A stretch of 64,000 bases of DNA, taken from assembly GCF_000499385.1 (NCBI RefSeq), contig NW_013651795.1, positions 37,714 to 101,713 on the forward strand, given 5' to 3'. Positions 1 through 11,723 of this stretch are shown piece after piece. The notes under the pieces were generated by a model. It did not search any database, was not told where the DNA came from, and saw only the letters and a program-made list of their open reading frames with translations. Made by a program: the position numbers and the translations under genes. The DNA is from Eimeria necatrix. Taxonomy: Eukaryota > Apicomplexa > Conoidasida > Eucoccidiorida > Eimeriidae. Position 1 is the stretch's first letter. Each line of letters starts with the position of its first letter.

Positions 1-3000
1 TGCTCTTGCCCCACGTCGGTGGAAACACGAATCCCGTTGTTAGCTGGTAGGTGTGCAAGTGCTCCAGTTTACCCCGCCAGTGAGACTCCTAAACTTCCCA
101 TGCTGATGGTTAACGTGTCCTCATGTTACTTTCTGTTGCACCGTGTTGGGCGATTTATTTGGTGCGAAAAAATCGAGTGTGTTGAAGTGTGCGCATTTAA
201 GAGTGAACTGTTCTTCCATTGATTTTGGAGCGTCAGGTGTACAAAAACAACGCTTCATGCTTCGTCATTCACTGTTACGGAAAGGGCTTTATCAACAATG
301 TCGCATTGATTGCTGTTGTGTGCTACAGACGCAAAAATATGAAAGGAAGCGCAGTGCTTGTTCGCAAGGTGCAAGTGTATCAAATGCATAAATCCGTGCA
401 ATTATTCCTGACCAACTACCGCTAACATAACACTCCAGATACAGGTGTCCGGTACGACACTCCAGATGTCCGCGCTCGTCACACCCGGCCAGTACACTCC
501 GTCCCAATGTAAGCTCGTACTGAAAAAAAGCTTTATGGACAAGGTGGCTCGTGGCCGCAGAGTACTATCTCCCTCGATCATGGGAGGATGAAAAACGTTT
601 GACTCGAGTTATTTGAGCACTGTAATCTTGTGAGGAAGCTGCAGTGTTGATTTTGACGCGCTGTCTTCAAGGACACGCAGACTACATGTCGGCGGCAGCT
701 ATAGCTATCATACTTCCGTTTGATGCGCGAGCAGCTGTCTGACGTGACAGAGTTGCTCTGTGATACGTCACCGTGCGTGGTTCACGTTCCGCAAGTATGT
801 TGAAGAAGATGGTATCGAGCCTGCGCGTTTCAAATCGCGCACAAAGCTGGAGTTCCCTGTGCAATGTAAAGGAGAAATCAGCTAATAAGGGACTGTCATA
901 CATACGCCACCAATGCGATCACGACATATCCGCTCCCCAACACGGATCATTTTTTAATCAACGTGGGCTGCTGGAAACATCCTTTTTAGAGTGTAATCGT
1001 ACCTGCAGCGCGCGTGGCAGCAGCCGTCCATGCGCTGCTGTAAAAGCCCCGGGCGTATGTTTCAAGTCTGTAGCTGACCAAATGATGAGCGCTTAAGGCA
1101 CTTCTTGCATCTTTTGGACGTTCCCCATCCTCACGGTGTAGCCCGGACGTGAATGCAGACGACTCTAGAGTAAGTTATCCAAGCATTTGCAGGCGTGCGT
1201 TTGATATAAGGTTGTGTCAAGCAGCTTGGCTTCTAATATGCAACAACCTTTCCGCGCCATACTTAGGGGAAAATGCTATTTCCTTACTATAACCCTTCTC
1301 TCCTGAGTATGTGCGCAAAGCAGCGTTTGTCTCGCGGCTGATTAGTCAAGGAAAGCTGCCCCCCTGGAGCTTCTCATTTATGGCATACTCACTTGCAGCC
1401 TGCTGCTGGGTTTGCCTCGCGCGGTAAAACTGCAACGTATAAATGGGGATGGCAGCCATGAAGGGAAAAAAGCCACCTAGTCTGGCGCCAGTAATTTATG
1501 TGTGAGAGGCAGACTCTGCCAGACTGCAGCATTGTACTCTATGAAATTGCGCGTTTCTGTTATTCAGAACACATGAAAGAATGCACTGTAGAACTTTGTG
1601 CACTTGCGTCATTCGGTTAGCAAGAAGTACAGAAACAAAGGATAGCTTGAATAAATTTGCCGCCATGTAAGTAGTGGCACTGGTGGACACAAAGCAAATA
1701 AAACCTCTTCCGTGTATTCAGAAAAAATCATGTTTGTGCTTGTCACTCGCACCTGACTCCTCAGCATTTTTCGTCTTCAGAAGTTTCAGCAAAAATGCAA
1801 ATCAGTGGAAGGTGCAGATCCACCAAAATGCGTCTGCACTAGTGCTGGGCGACCCCCAATTTCTAAACTCTTAACCTTGTTCCAAGCCGCGACCCGACCC
1901 TACACAAACGTGTTGCACAGAACCTAAACCCTCAACTGGCTTGAACCGACAGCTGCAATGGCCTAAACCCTGAGGTCTGCTAACTAGACATCCCCTTCAC
2001 AGTGTGCCTTGACTCATTAAAAAGCGAGGCAGCAGAATCACGCAGCTATTGAGCTGCGAGAACTATAAATAGCATTAACAAATGCCAGAGAGCAATGACC
2101 ATGTTGAGCATCTAGAAAAGGTTTGAGGAGGAAATTATATTCGGCGCTGTTGCCAGCTGATGAAATTTCAGAAAAGTGGACTAAAAATGAACAGTCAAAC
2201 CAACTGCCGAGAGAACCGAGCACTACACGAAGAGTAGTAATGACACTGAGCACAAAACCAACAGAAGGACGGGAAGACAGCAACAGAGCAGGGAAACTAG
2301 TTATTTCTTTGGAAAGAGGGGGAAATAAAAAGGGCAAAGGCCTAAGAAACCCTTAGACCGTTGCCCAGTTACGCAACACTGGCTTCTCGCCACATTAAAT
2401 TAGCGCAACAGGTGCACATGCGAATGTTCTCTACGTATCTGAACATCTACATTGCATTCAACCAATTCTAATACTTACTGAAGCCATCGTTAGAAATACC
2501 ATAAGCATATAGGTATGCTACTGTGTCTAGTGTGTGTCCATACGTACGCATGCATAAAAATATACATGTTGCACATTGCCCGAAGAATATATGTACGTTT
2601 ATATGCATTTTTGTCGTATATACGTGCATACACATACACATATATAAGCAAACATACCTAGACATAGCATACACCTTTATTTAAGCACATATGTGTATAC
2701 ATGTGTAGATACGAACACATTCATTAACGTGTTCTGCGGGTGGTAATAAAAGCACAGACCTGCAACTGCGGCAAGTACCAAAGACCGGAGCTAGGCGCAC
2801 GCCTGAAGAAGCGAGAAGGATACGAAACACCTAGACGGAACAAACAAGTAGTACCCTTAGCAAGCGCCTGCAGTACGTACACCTGAAAGAACAAGCGCTC
2901 CGTGCGACAATGCACGAATTCTCCTTGTTCTTTTCTTCCTTCCTTCTGTTGTCTACGGGACGTCTCGGCCAAGCACAGTCTCAGCCCACTAAATGGGCAA

Positions 3001-3063
3001 CCAGTTGAATTAAATGCGCCGAAATTACTTTGCTCAAGAAACACTACTGGCTCGCAGCACCAA
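1..3063. other. repeat-poor stretch without a supportable gene
   Basis: No open frame here shows domain character or a convincing pair of splice sites. Around 2,540-2,710 the sequence becomes an AT-rich alternating purine/pyrimidine tract made of TACATA/TATACG-like words. Near 1,920-1,975 there are two isolated CCTAAACCCT-like words, which are too few to call a telomere-type array. A short exon of a gene lying mainly outside the window cannot be excluded. Confidence 0.5.
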
Positions 3064-4938
3064 TTAGAGGAGCGATATGGCCAGGGTGTAGAGGTCGTAG
3101 AGCGGCGCGACGTTGCCTGGGGTGGTGTCGAGGCCCGCTGCCACATGTTTCATGCTTTGTCTCTCTTCTATCCGTTTCCTCTCTTTTTGTTCAAACGAAT
3201 GCAGCAGCGCCCGCACCCCGCTCTCGGTCCATCTCTCGTTCCAGCTGCCCACCACCTCTGGAGGCAGCACCTGTTGCCTAGCCCAATTGTCGAAAGACAA
3301 CACCGTGTCGCTGAACAAGTCTGTATGGAACGGCCGGCGCCCTGGGGACATGGGCACAATCCAGGCCTCTCTTTTGCCCCCTTGTTGGCTCAGCAGCCGC
3401 TCGTCGAGCCTGTCAAGCAAAGCTCGGAATATGCTCACGTTCATCAGCTCCTGAGCAACAAAAAGGTCCTCGCGCCGCAGCACGTTTGCGAGGCGCACTG
3501 CCAGGTGTTTCGGCACCACTGGTGTTTCCCCTGCCTCAGTCTCCGAAGCACTGAGCCCCTCATCTGTTTTGCTTTCGGGTTCCCTCTCTATCATGCTGGT
3601 GGGGCGGCCTGCAAGGAGCTTGACAAATCCTTCGAAAGAGACGGGTGCCTCGTCCGCCCCAGCGCCTTCCCCAGCTTTGCTGCTGCTGCTGCTGATGCTG
3701 CCCCAGCTGCTGCGCGTGCTGCGGATCAGGGGCTCGGCCTCCAGGCCGAGCAGCTCAGAGCCCACGCCCGTCATTTTGCAAAAGGTCTCGAGGGCAGAGA
3801 GGGACAGCAGGCGGCGGCCAGCTGCGGTGTAGAGAGTGTTCAGCAGCTGCAGCCTGAAGGCGTACATTTTCTTTTCGGATGCACTGTCTGCCTCCTTGGG
3901 CCTGCGAATTGCGCTGAGGGCCTCCGCGTGCCTCTGGAACAGAGCCACTGGTGCAGGCAGCACCACTCCAGGCTCGACCACTGGCAAGAAGTGCTTCGAG
4001 AAAGCCATGCGGGTGGTCTCCGAGACCCCGCGCCAGATCTTGTCCAGCTTGTCTAGGTTCTTGCCCACTTCTCTCTCGTACTGGTCAAGGCTAGACGCGT
4101 CGCAGGCTATATCCAGGGGGAGTTCCTCTGGCCTCGCTGTGGAGGGGGGCTCTGCGACCAAGTTGGAGACGTGAGGCATGGGGCCCACGTGGGCAACGGG
4201 AATTCCAGAAGCGGTTCGGGGGCCCCCTTGGGGCCCCTTGAACTTCCGCAGGGGCCCTGACGGGAGCGGTTCGACTCCGGGCTGCAGAGCCAGCTTAAGC
4301 TTTGGCTTGGCTTTGGAAGGTTTGCTGTGCTCTTTGGGGGTGTTCACACTCAGCGAAGACGCCTCCTCTGCCTCGAGCGACGCTGCTGTTGGCGACGGGG
4401 GGGCTGCATCTTCTGCTCCTGTTGCTGCTTCCACTAATTCCACGCCTTTGAGGCGGCTCCTGTCCTTGCGCTGCAGCAGCCTGTTCCTCGCCGAAGAGGC
4501 GGCCAGGAACGCCCACAGAGAAATGATCCCCAGAAGCAGCAGGCGCTTCAGCCTCTTGCGGCTGCCCTTAACAGGCTCAGCGGAGGCCCCCGGTCGAGTC
4601 TTCTGGCCACTGTGCAACGCTGTTTCGTTGGTAACAGTGACTGAGTCGGGGCTGCCGACAGGCCACGCATTGGGCACTTTCCAGTAGGGCGCCGACAAGT
4701 GGCCCCCGTATGCTACGCTGGGAACCCTTGGAGGGCTCCCGTGAAGAATATTTGTATCGTCTGAAGGCGTTGTGTACTGAAGTGTCTCTTCGTCTGCTGA
4801 GAGCCAACCAGTGTGCGTTGTGGGGGCGGAAGAGGGCACGCCCCGCCACACAGGCCCCAGGCCATGCTCTCTAACGTAGACGCCACTAGCGCCCCTCTCG
4901 GACTTATAGGGTGCCGCCGCCTCAGTAGAATGTCCCAT
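3064..4938 (-). CDS. single-pass membrane protein, unrecognised, 624 aa
   Basis: This is one uninterrupted frame of 624 residues and I do not recognise a family. The start at 4938 is the first Met and sits in a good context (ACC before ATG, G after). Residues 1-120 are polar and Pro/Gly/Ser-rich. A basic patch (KGSRKRLKR, about 124-132) is followed by one hydrophobic helix at about 133-150, so a type II orientation with a short N-terminal cytoplasmic tail is likely; that is inference. Residues 150-280 are low-complexity and basic. From about 285 to 600 the sequence is amphipathic and helical with balanced composition, interrupted by a Ser run and acidic stretches, and probably forms the folded lumenal or extracellular domain. 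There is no signal peptide. The base composition is GC-rich compared with the surrounding repeat-poor DNA, as expected for a true exon. A small downstream exon cannot be excluded. Confidence 0.75.
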   Translation of the reverse strand: MGHSTEAAAPYKSERGASGVYVREHGLGPVWRGVPSSAPTTHTGWLSADEETLQYTTPSDDTNILHGSPPRVPSVAYGGHLSAPYWKVPNAWPVGSPDSVTVTNETALHSGQKTRPGASAEPVKGSRKRLKRLLLLGIISLWAFLAASSARNRLLQRKDRSRLKGVELVEAATGAEDAAPPSPTAASLEAEEASSLSVNTPKEHSKPSKAKPKLKLALQPGVEPLPSGPLRKFKGPQGGPRTASGIPVAHVGPMPHVSNLVAEPPSTARPEELPLDIACDASSLDQYEREVGKNLDKLDKIWRGVSETTRMAFSKHFLPVVEPGVVLPAPVALFQRHAEALSAIRRPKEADSASEKKMYAFRLQLLNTLYTAAGRRLLSLSALETFCKMTGVGSELLGLEAEPLIRSTRSSWGSISSSSSKAGEGAGADEAPVSFEGFVKLLAGRPTSMIEREPESKTDEGLSASETEAGETPVVPKHLAVRLANVLRREDLFVAQELMNVSIFRALLDRLDERLLSQQGGKREAWIVPMSPGRRPFHTDLFSDTVLSFDNWARQQVLPPEVVGSWNERWTESGVRALLHSFEQKERKRIEERQSMKHVAAGLDTTPGNVAPLYDLYTLAISLL

Positions 4939-5036
4939 GGTCTAAGGACGCCGCCTCGCTGTTCCGCGCCCTCTCCCGGGCCCCTGAGGCCGTCCAGGTC
5001 CTCTGGGGACTATGCCTTGGAAAAACGCATTTCACC

Positions 5037-5320
5037 ATGTGCGCAAATCCTATGTCCCAATCTGGAGAGGATCTGCCTTCATCAAGCCCGGAGGAGTTTC
5101 AGAGGCTCAGCGAGAGCTGCAGCCAAACTGCCGCCCCACATGCAGGTGGTCCTTTTCACACAGGGTGAGACGCTATATTCTTCCAATTATTCGTATAAAG
5201 TTTCTCGTTGTTTCATATTGCAACTCATTTGTAAACTTGGGTCGCGTAGGCTCCCCGAAAGAAGACGCGCAAGGGGACGCTGGCAGCTTGGAACAAGGCC
5301 CAGGAGTTGACGGACAATGA
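5037..5320 (+). CDS. possible small two-exon gene, divergent from the membrane protein
   Basis: A plus-strand frame opens with ATG at 5037, about 100 bp from the start of the minus-strand gene. Its translation begins MCANPMSQSGEDLPSSSPEE, which reads like a genuine disordered protein. A GT at 5146 (phase 1) and a TAG acceptor at 5247-5249 join it in frame to 5250-5320, which encodes an acidic tail ending DGQ and then TGA. The product would be 59 residues. The stronger donor at 5163 (GTGAGA) would give a different tail, so the splice is undecided. No function can be assigned, and the frame could instead be the 5' part of a longer gene. Confidence 0.3.
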
Positions 5321-7281
5321 GGATGGATGCTGTTTGCTCGTGCGATTTCTAGCCACCTTTTCACTTTTTTTGCATCTGGGCTTTTTTTCTTATTTTTAGT
5401 AGTGAAAATATTGACTCCTGATGCTTTCACGAGGTCCTCTGAGAGAAGAGCTACATTGGGCCGAATACGTCCTCTACCCGAATCGAAAACTAGATAGCGC
5501 AGCTGCCAGAAATGAATTTATTTACTTTAGTGAGGGTAAGCTGAGTGGTGTTCGTGAGGAACATGTACGTTTTCGCTTGTAGCGGAGCAAGAACTTGCGG
5601 TGTAGTGCTGCGCATCACAAGTCATCGCCCGTAGGTTTCAGAACGAATGCAGAACAACCTAGTTGCGGGCTGACCCAGGAGAAAAGACTGAAACCAGATA
5701 TTACGCGAACGCGCGAACGCGGGCAGCAAAGAAAGAAAGTTAAAAACGCTGCGTGAAGCCGTCCAACGTTCGCCGTTACCTTCTTCTCTATATAGAGACT
5801 GCAGGTTGAAGAAACTCCATGACTGACAGGCAACTTAGGGCGTCGTTGGAGACTTATGAGAGAGCAATGGTTGATTGTGAAACCGGTGAAGTAGCAGCAG
5901 GGTCATCTAGGCGCCCGCCAACACTATGGGGAGAATTGCTCTCTTCAGTGGCCCAATTTGTTCCTTCAGGGGTGCCAAGTAGCATAGAACAAATTCTGGC
6001 GAGTTGGCGCTTCACGAAGTAGCCATCGCTTCCTAGTCCCGACGATTTGTCATCTTCACTGCAGCATCTATTATCATTTCTTGGCTGTTTTGGCCTGCAA
6101 CATTTCAAGCCGTGATCTCTAGGCTTTAATGGAAGGTCCGTCCGCTGGAGGGCACCCCTCTCTAATTTACTTTTAATTATTTCTACGGGCAACTCCCCTC
6201 TCAAGCCACGGCATGTACAGGACCCATAGACAGGACTGTCCAACAGTACTGCCCTCTGAGTTCCTCAGGCCTCAGGCACGTTGTTAAGGAGTCTGCTGTG
6301 CAACTGATTAGCTTGCAACACTTTCTTCGAAGGTCGTGCCTGCGCTTTGTAAGTGCATCAGAAGACTGCCTCCCGTATGAAGTCCACAATTTAGTAAAGT
6401 GCAGTAAAACCTGCGAGCCCCTATTTTCAAGATTCTTGCCTCCTTGCTTTCTGAAGAGTGCATTCCTCACTAACGTCGTTAGAGGGCATGGCAATAAATC
6501 GGATTTTACCCATGTTCCCCCCATGAGAATGCCATAGTAAACATAACAAGCCACCGTCACTCAACTGGACCTGCTCGTCAACACCAGCTGTTTCCGGCAG
6601 TGAACTGACCTCTAGGAAGAAGCAGGTGCTGCTGGCAGCTTCCTCAAACGCGCTGTAATGCTATCAGCTAGGACGGCCGTGTAACACCCTCTACGGCGCT
6701 AGCCACAGCAAATTCCAAGTTTTTCGGCCCTTCAGCACCACTAAAAGGTGAACTATACCATATGCTAACGCCTTGGCACACGCTGCATAAGCATGCACGA
6801 AGCCTAGTGGGAGTTTATCACAAAACGCACCGCAGGGCCGTCCTCGTCTCTCCCGCAATATCAGCAAATGGCAGAGTGGGAGAAGAGAAAGTGACGAAGT
6901 TGCAACGAACTGCACAGCAAATCCGGAGGCCGGAGCGGTACTTGCATTCGCTCCGTTTGTCCTTCTATGCTGAGACTAGATGTGTTTCCTCACACGCTTG
7001 AAACACAAATTAGACACTTTTGGTTCTTGTCTTGAGGGCAAGCGGCAGCTGGCTCGCCTCTAGCTGCAGTCAGCTATAATGTTTCTCCTAAATCGAGGTA
7101 GGCTAGGGTTGACCTGTTCAGTCATCCGCCGCTTGGTAAGCGACCCTACAGCTCCCGTGGCGCCAGCCAACACAGCTACCTGAGTAGCTGCGATAAATGA
7201 GCGCAGCTAATTGCCTTGAGGTCCCACCACCTGCGCGGTCCTCAAGGCCAGGTGCGTGACAAGCCGCGTGGCTAGCTGTGA
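5321..7281. other. intergenic, no confident gene
   Basis: This is ordinary repeat-poor sequence. Frames at 5,819-6,022 (+) and 5,854-6,243 (-) overlap each other and both look weakly protein-like, so at most one could be real. Neither has a convincing splice partner. The 3' end of the GTPase gene lies just to the right. Confidence 0.4.
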
Positions 7282-10169
7282 TCATTGCGCACCTTTGTCT
7301 GTGTTAATGCGAATTATGCTGCTTTCAGGGGTCAGCACTTCGTTCTCACCAACACGTCGGCCGTCCGGCAATTCGGCGAAGAGGAAATTGCGGGCAATTG
7401 CCGGGTGCAACAAATGAGCGAGCTCGCCGACGCTGAAGTTCACACAAAAACATGAATTCAAAAACATAAACGTACTTTCATAGGCAGGCAAACAAACCCA
7501 AAATCTAACGCAGAGAGATGAAGGAAAGGAGCAGTGCTACGGCAGGGATGCAGCAGAAACAGAAAATGACTGCGAAGCGCGTTCGCCACAAATATCGGAA
7601 GCCCGCATGCGCCACGCTTATATTCATTCACTAAATGCTGCTGTATGCTTGGCGTTGCAAGCGCGCATGCATTCGCGTCTACTGATTGGCGTGAAAAGTC
7701 TTCTGTGTCAGTCTCTGTACGCAGTTCTGCCTGGGCGGGAGCCCTGAGAGATACTACCTACACGCGCTAATGTCGCGATAGGCTCAAATATATCTGTAAA
7801 ATTGCATGTGTGAAGCCTTATATGCATTTAAGTATGCACGTGCACATGTAACGTGGATACTACCGGGGATATGTCTATATGGAAACACATGTGGCTTGCG
7901 TGTTCATGTAGGTCTGTGCCTAAACCGATGACGCAGATCGAGTAAAAGCAGAAGACAGAGTACACAAAAACACGGAATAATATAAAAAGAAAGCATTCTA
8001 GTAGCGCTTACGTGGTTCCCTTCTTAACCAGCATACACTCCACAAACGGCCCCCTTCCCTTCTTGTCCACGGCGGACAGCTGCAACGTCTTCACCGGATA
8101 CACCGCCATTCGCTGCCCTAGGACCTCTACAGCAACTCGCAAGGCCTGAAGACAATGGGAAGGCGCAAAGGTAGAGAAAAGTGAAGTTCCACCAGCACCA
8201 GCTACAGCCAACACAGCAGCAGCAACAGTAGAAGCAAGATCGTCAGTAGTAGTCTCATAAGCAGCTGAGGCAGCGAAACGAGTGCCCGCAGCACAAGAAG
8301 CAGCGACAGCAGCACCTGCTTCTACAGCAGCTAAACAGCAGCAGTGGCAGTGTCATCATTTCCAGCGCCGCCACCATCCATTTCCAGCGCCGTCACCAGC
8401 CAAAAGCAGCGCCAATAGCATAAGCAGCAGCATCGCCAGCAGCACCAACAGCAGCAGACCTCTGCCACCCCCGTCCCTCCATGTCTGAAGAGCATGAGAT
8501 CCCTAACTTTCTCCAGTCTATGGAACGCCTTAGGGTCGATTGGCTTCAGGGTTTTAATTAGCTGCTGCTGCTCCTCCTTCAGGCGGCTGCTTCCCGGGCC
8601 CCGCAAGTCCTCGCTGCAGTACGCCGTGCCGCTGCACGGGTCGTATGCTATCATTTTCTACACACAGCCATAAGCCTTAAACCTTTAGCCCTTAAAACTC
8701 AGCCCTGACTTCAAATTATCAAGAATATACAAAGCCGAAACCCGTGAAGAGCCCATCACAAAAGATCCCATTTCATGTGCCATCCACAACAAGTGCTCTG
8801 ATTGCAACTGGTGAGAGCGGGGGGGAAAGGCTTGTGATTAAAGGTTTCCAGATACGCTGCCATCCGCGCAGCAAAATCCTAAGTCCTAAGTCCTAGAAAC
8901 AAAACCTTAGGGCCTGAAGCCAAACACTGAAGCACTGTATTCCATTGGCCATTTCGGGAGAGCTGCATGCGTGCTGCTGCCTCTGCTCTTTCGCCGGCTG
9001 TTGACACTGCTGCTGCAGCTACTGCACAGGGCACCTGCTGCAGTGCAGCTGTTGCAGTGCTTGACTTGGCCTCACCTGCTGCTGGAGTTTCTGCAGAAAA
9101 CACTCTGCGAGGGCACTTGTCAACACGAGAGGGCTGTCCCGAAACTTGCTAGACAGTCGCAAAACGTTTTTGTCCACATCGCCCCCCTGCGCAGGCCCCA
9201 CACATGCGATCCCCATCCCGATCCTCGCTAGAAAGCATCAATCCCGATCCCACTTTTGAGACACCCAGCAGCCCGATCCCCCCAATGGCTTCATCCTGAC
9301 CCCGGCATGCACTCTGCTGGCCCCACATCTCCACGATCACGATCCCCACGCCCCACAACCCGCTCTCATCCCGATCCCGGTCCAGTGGCTGCCTCACAGC
9401 GTCGCATTTGTTGAGGACCAAAACAAAAGGAAATCGAATCTTCACAAAAGTCTTCACCTGCAGGCACCAAGCAAAGACAAGCCTGTAGACTTAGTTAGAA
9501 GCCAACTGTTCAAGTTCTAAAGCCTTAGTTGGAAAACAATTGTTTAAGTTCCAAAGTCTTTAAAAGTTCATTACTGCAGCTTCCAGTTTAGGGCATTCTA
9601 GTTTAACGAACCAGCTCCATAACGTCTTCGGAAGCCCACTTGGTGAGGTCCTCCGGCAGAAGTGAAGCGTCATCTGTTGCTCGTGCTACCGCTGCTCCCG
9701 CAGAGACTCCTGCTGCTGCTGCTGCTGCTGCTGCTGGAGCTGCTGCTTCCTGTAGTGCCTGACTGCGCGACCTCCTGCTGCGGTGCAACTCCTGCAGCAC
9801 CGCAGCCACAAGTGTCTGGGGGGCGCCGTAGCCGCTGAACTGTGCCGAGAACGTGTCCAGCAGAGAGCTGCAACAGCAACAACAGCAGCAGCAGTAGCAG
9901 CAGCAGCAGTAGGGAAAGACCACGATGGATACAGAGCACTGTAGCAAGTGCAGGCAAGCCACATGGCGCTTGCGTTGCTGGGGATGCTCCTGCTGTTGCA
10001 GATCGCGGTGATCTACGCCATAAGCGACAGCAGCAACAGCAGCAATAGGGGGTCCAGCAACAAGGGCGGCAGCATCAGGATAAGCGGCAGCAGCAGCAAC
10101 AACTCTCGCAGCATCTTGACGTATCGCCTGCACATCTACTTGAGCCAAGGCTGGGAAGCCCCAAACGCC

Positions 10170-10201
<32 letters not shown>

Positions 10202-10853
10202 GGCAACAGCAGCAGCGGCAACAGCAGCAGCGGCAACAGCAGCAGCGGCAACAGCAGCAGCAGCGGGTCACCTGTTCGTTGCCGCGTGCCTGCGAGCCAC
10301 AGATGTCCACTTTCCCCAAATGTTCTTGAAGATCCAGAGCTCCACTTCGCTCAGCAGCCACTCGTGGTCTGCGCTGGGGTCGTAGCCCGTCGTGGCTTCC
10401 CCCTGAAGGAGCAGCAGCAGCCGCAGCAACCGCAGCGGCGGCAGCAGCAGCAGCAACAGCAACGCGTTTCCCACAGCAAAAGTTGCCAGCAGCAGCCACA
10501 GCAGCACGAGCGTCACGAGCCCATGCAGCAGCATCTCAGCAACAAAGCAGCAGCAGCTGCAGCCGCCGAGGCGTCGACTCAGCAGCCTCTGCAGCTCCGT
10601 GTGGTGACCGACAGCAGCCGCTGCAGCAGCAGCAGCAGCAGCAGCTCCGTGCCTTTTCATTGGTGGTGCCTGAGACGTCAATTATGTGCAGCAGCACATC
10701 CGCCACCCGCAAATCGTCAAGAAACTTGCAGCCCAGGCCCCGGCCTTCGCTGGCCCCCGGGATAAGGCCGGCCACGTCCAGCAGCCGTATGGGCACAGAG
10801 CGGCGCCCCGAGACGCAGCGGCCGTAGCGGGGGCTGCAGCCCACGCCGTACCT

Positions 10854-10898
<45 letters not shown>

Positions 10899-11723
10899 GC
10901 AGCAGCGCAGTGCCAGCAGCGGTGCAGCGGCTCGCTAGGAAGCAGCGGCTGCGCTGAAGTTGCCAGCGCCGCAAACAGACGCGCCAGCTGCAACGGTACG
11001 GTGGTTCTCGCCACCCGCAGCAGCAGCAGCAGCAACGGCAGCAGCAACAGGGCCATTAGCAGCAACAGCGACGGCAGCAGCAACATGGCCATTAGCGGCA
11101 ACAGCAGCGGTGGGAGCACCACTATGGCCATCAAATCTAGCACCAACAGCAGCAGCAGAAGCAACGAGAATGGGGGCAGCAGTAACCGCTGCAGCAACAG
11201 AAACGGTTGCTGCAGCTACAAGAGTACCCAGAGCCGCAACAGCAGCAGCACCCAGCAGCAAGCAGTAGCAGCAGCAGCCACTCACTTTTTGCAGGGGCAG
11301 TCTGTGATGTAGTAGCCGATGCCTTCATTGGGAGTTATTGTAGTGAAGGGGTAACTGCCCACTTTGGCTGTTGAGCCCTCTGTGGCTGCGTTGAAAAACG
11401 TGCTCTTGCCTGCACAAACCCTAAACCCTAAACCCTAGACCCTAAACCCTAAACCCTAAACCTTAAACTCTGGAGCCGGGAGAGAGTATCCATTCGAGTT
11501 ATCGACGGATACACTTGGCAGCGACTGCTCAGACGCACATAGACGCTGCAGTTGTGTGCAGGCCTCAGCAAACCCTAAATCCTAAGCCTTAAATCCTAAA
11601 CCCTAAACCCTAGCCCACAAACCCTTGTACCCACAGCCCTACAGTCTGAGCCACTGGACCTAGTTGCCTCGACGGACCTGCTGAGGGTTTACCCACGCAG
11701 CCAATTATGAAATCGCCTCCCAT
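7282..11723 (-). CDS. YGR210-type Obg/YchF-family GTPase with C-terminal TGS domain, 10 exons
   Basis: The spliced product is 469 aa. Exons (minus strand, in order) are 11678-11723, 11286-11409, 10653-10851, 10272-10402, 9612-9867, 9398-9457, 9076-9186, 8460-8657, 8012-8145 and 7282-7432; all phases agree. The G1 motif GKPSAGKS lies at residues 11-18 and is split by intron 1. The G3 motif DVAG is at 82-85, followed by the Obg-type [10 protein letters not shown], and the G4 motif NKCD is at 268-271. A TGS domain fills residues 376-469 after a KKGTT motif. The tract [10 protein letters not shown] is typical of the archaeal/eukaryotic YchF relative represented by yeast YGR210C rather than of OLA1. 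The family is taken to be ribosome-associated; that is family knowledge. An Ala-rich run in exon 5 makes the protein longer than the yeast one (about 411 aa). Intron 3 needs a GC donor. Introns 1-5 carry triplet tracts, and intron 1 holds telomere-type repeats. Confidence 0.9.
11415..11470. repeat. interstitial telomere-type repeats (AAACCCT), intron 1 of the GTPase gene
   Basis: There are about eight near-exact AAACCCT/AAACCTT units in tandem. They lie inside intron 1. On the sense (minus) strand they read TTTAGGG and end about 6 nt from the acceptor that starts exon 2 at 11409, so they form the U-rich tract in front of the splice site. Unique coding sequence on both sides shows that this is not a chromosome end. 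Confidence 0.9.
11570..11613. repeat. degenerate telomere-type repeats, same intron
   Basis: A second array holds about six AAACCCT, AAATCCT or AAGCCTT units. It is separated from the first by about 100 bp of unique intron sequence. It is more diverged, which suggests older age or slippage decay. Confidence 0.85.

Noticed and set aside
2902..3063. Downstream extension of the 624-aa minus-strand gene
   Set aside because: A donor near the C-terminus could exist, but no acceptor with a convincing exon was found to the left.
2902..4056. A 384-codon plus-strand frame
   Set aside because: It is antisense to the 624-aa gene. The minus-strand frame has the better composition, a membrane helix and a start context.
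9603..10499. A 298-codon minus-strand frame with poly-Cys
   Set aside because: It covers GTPase exon 5 plus adjacent CTG intron sequence, and is not a separate protein.
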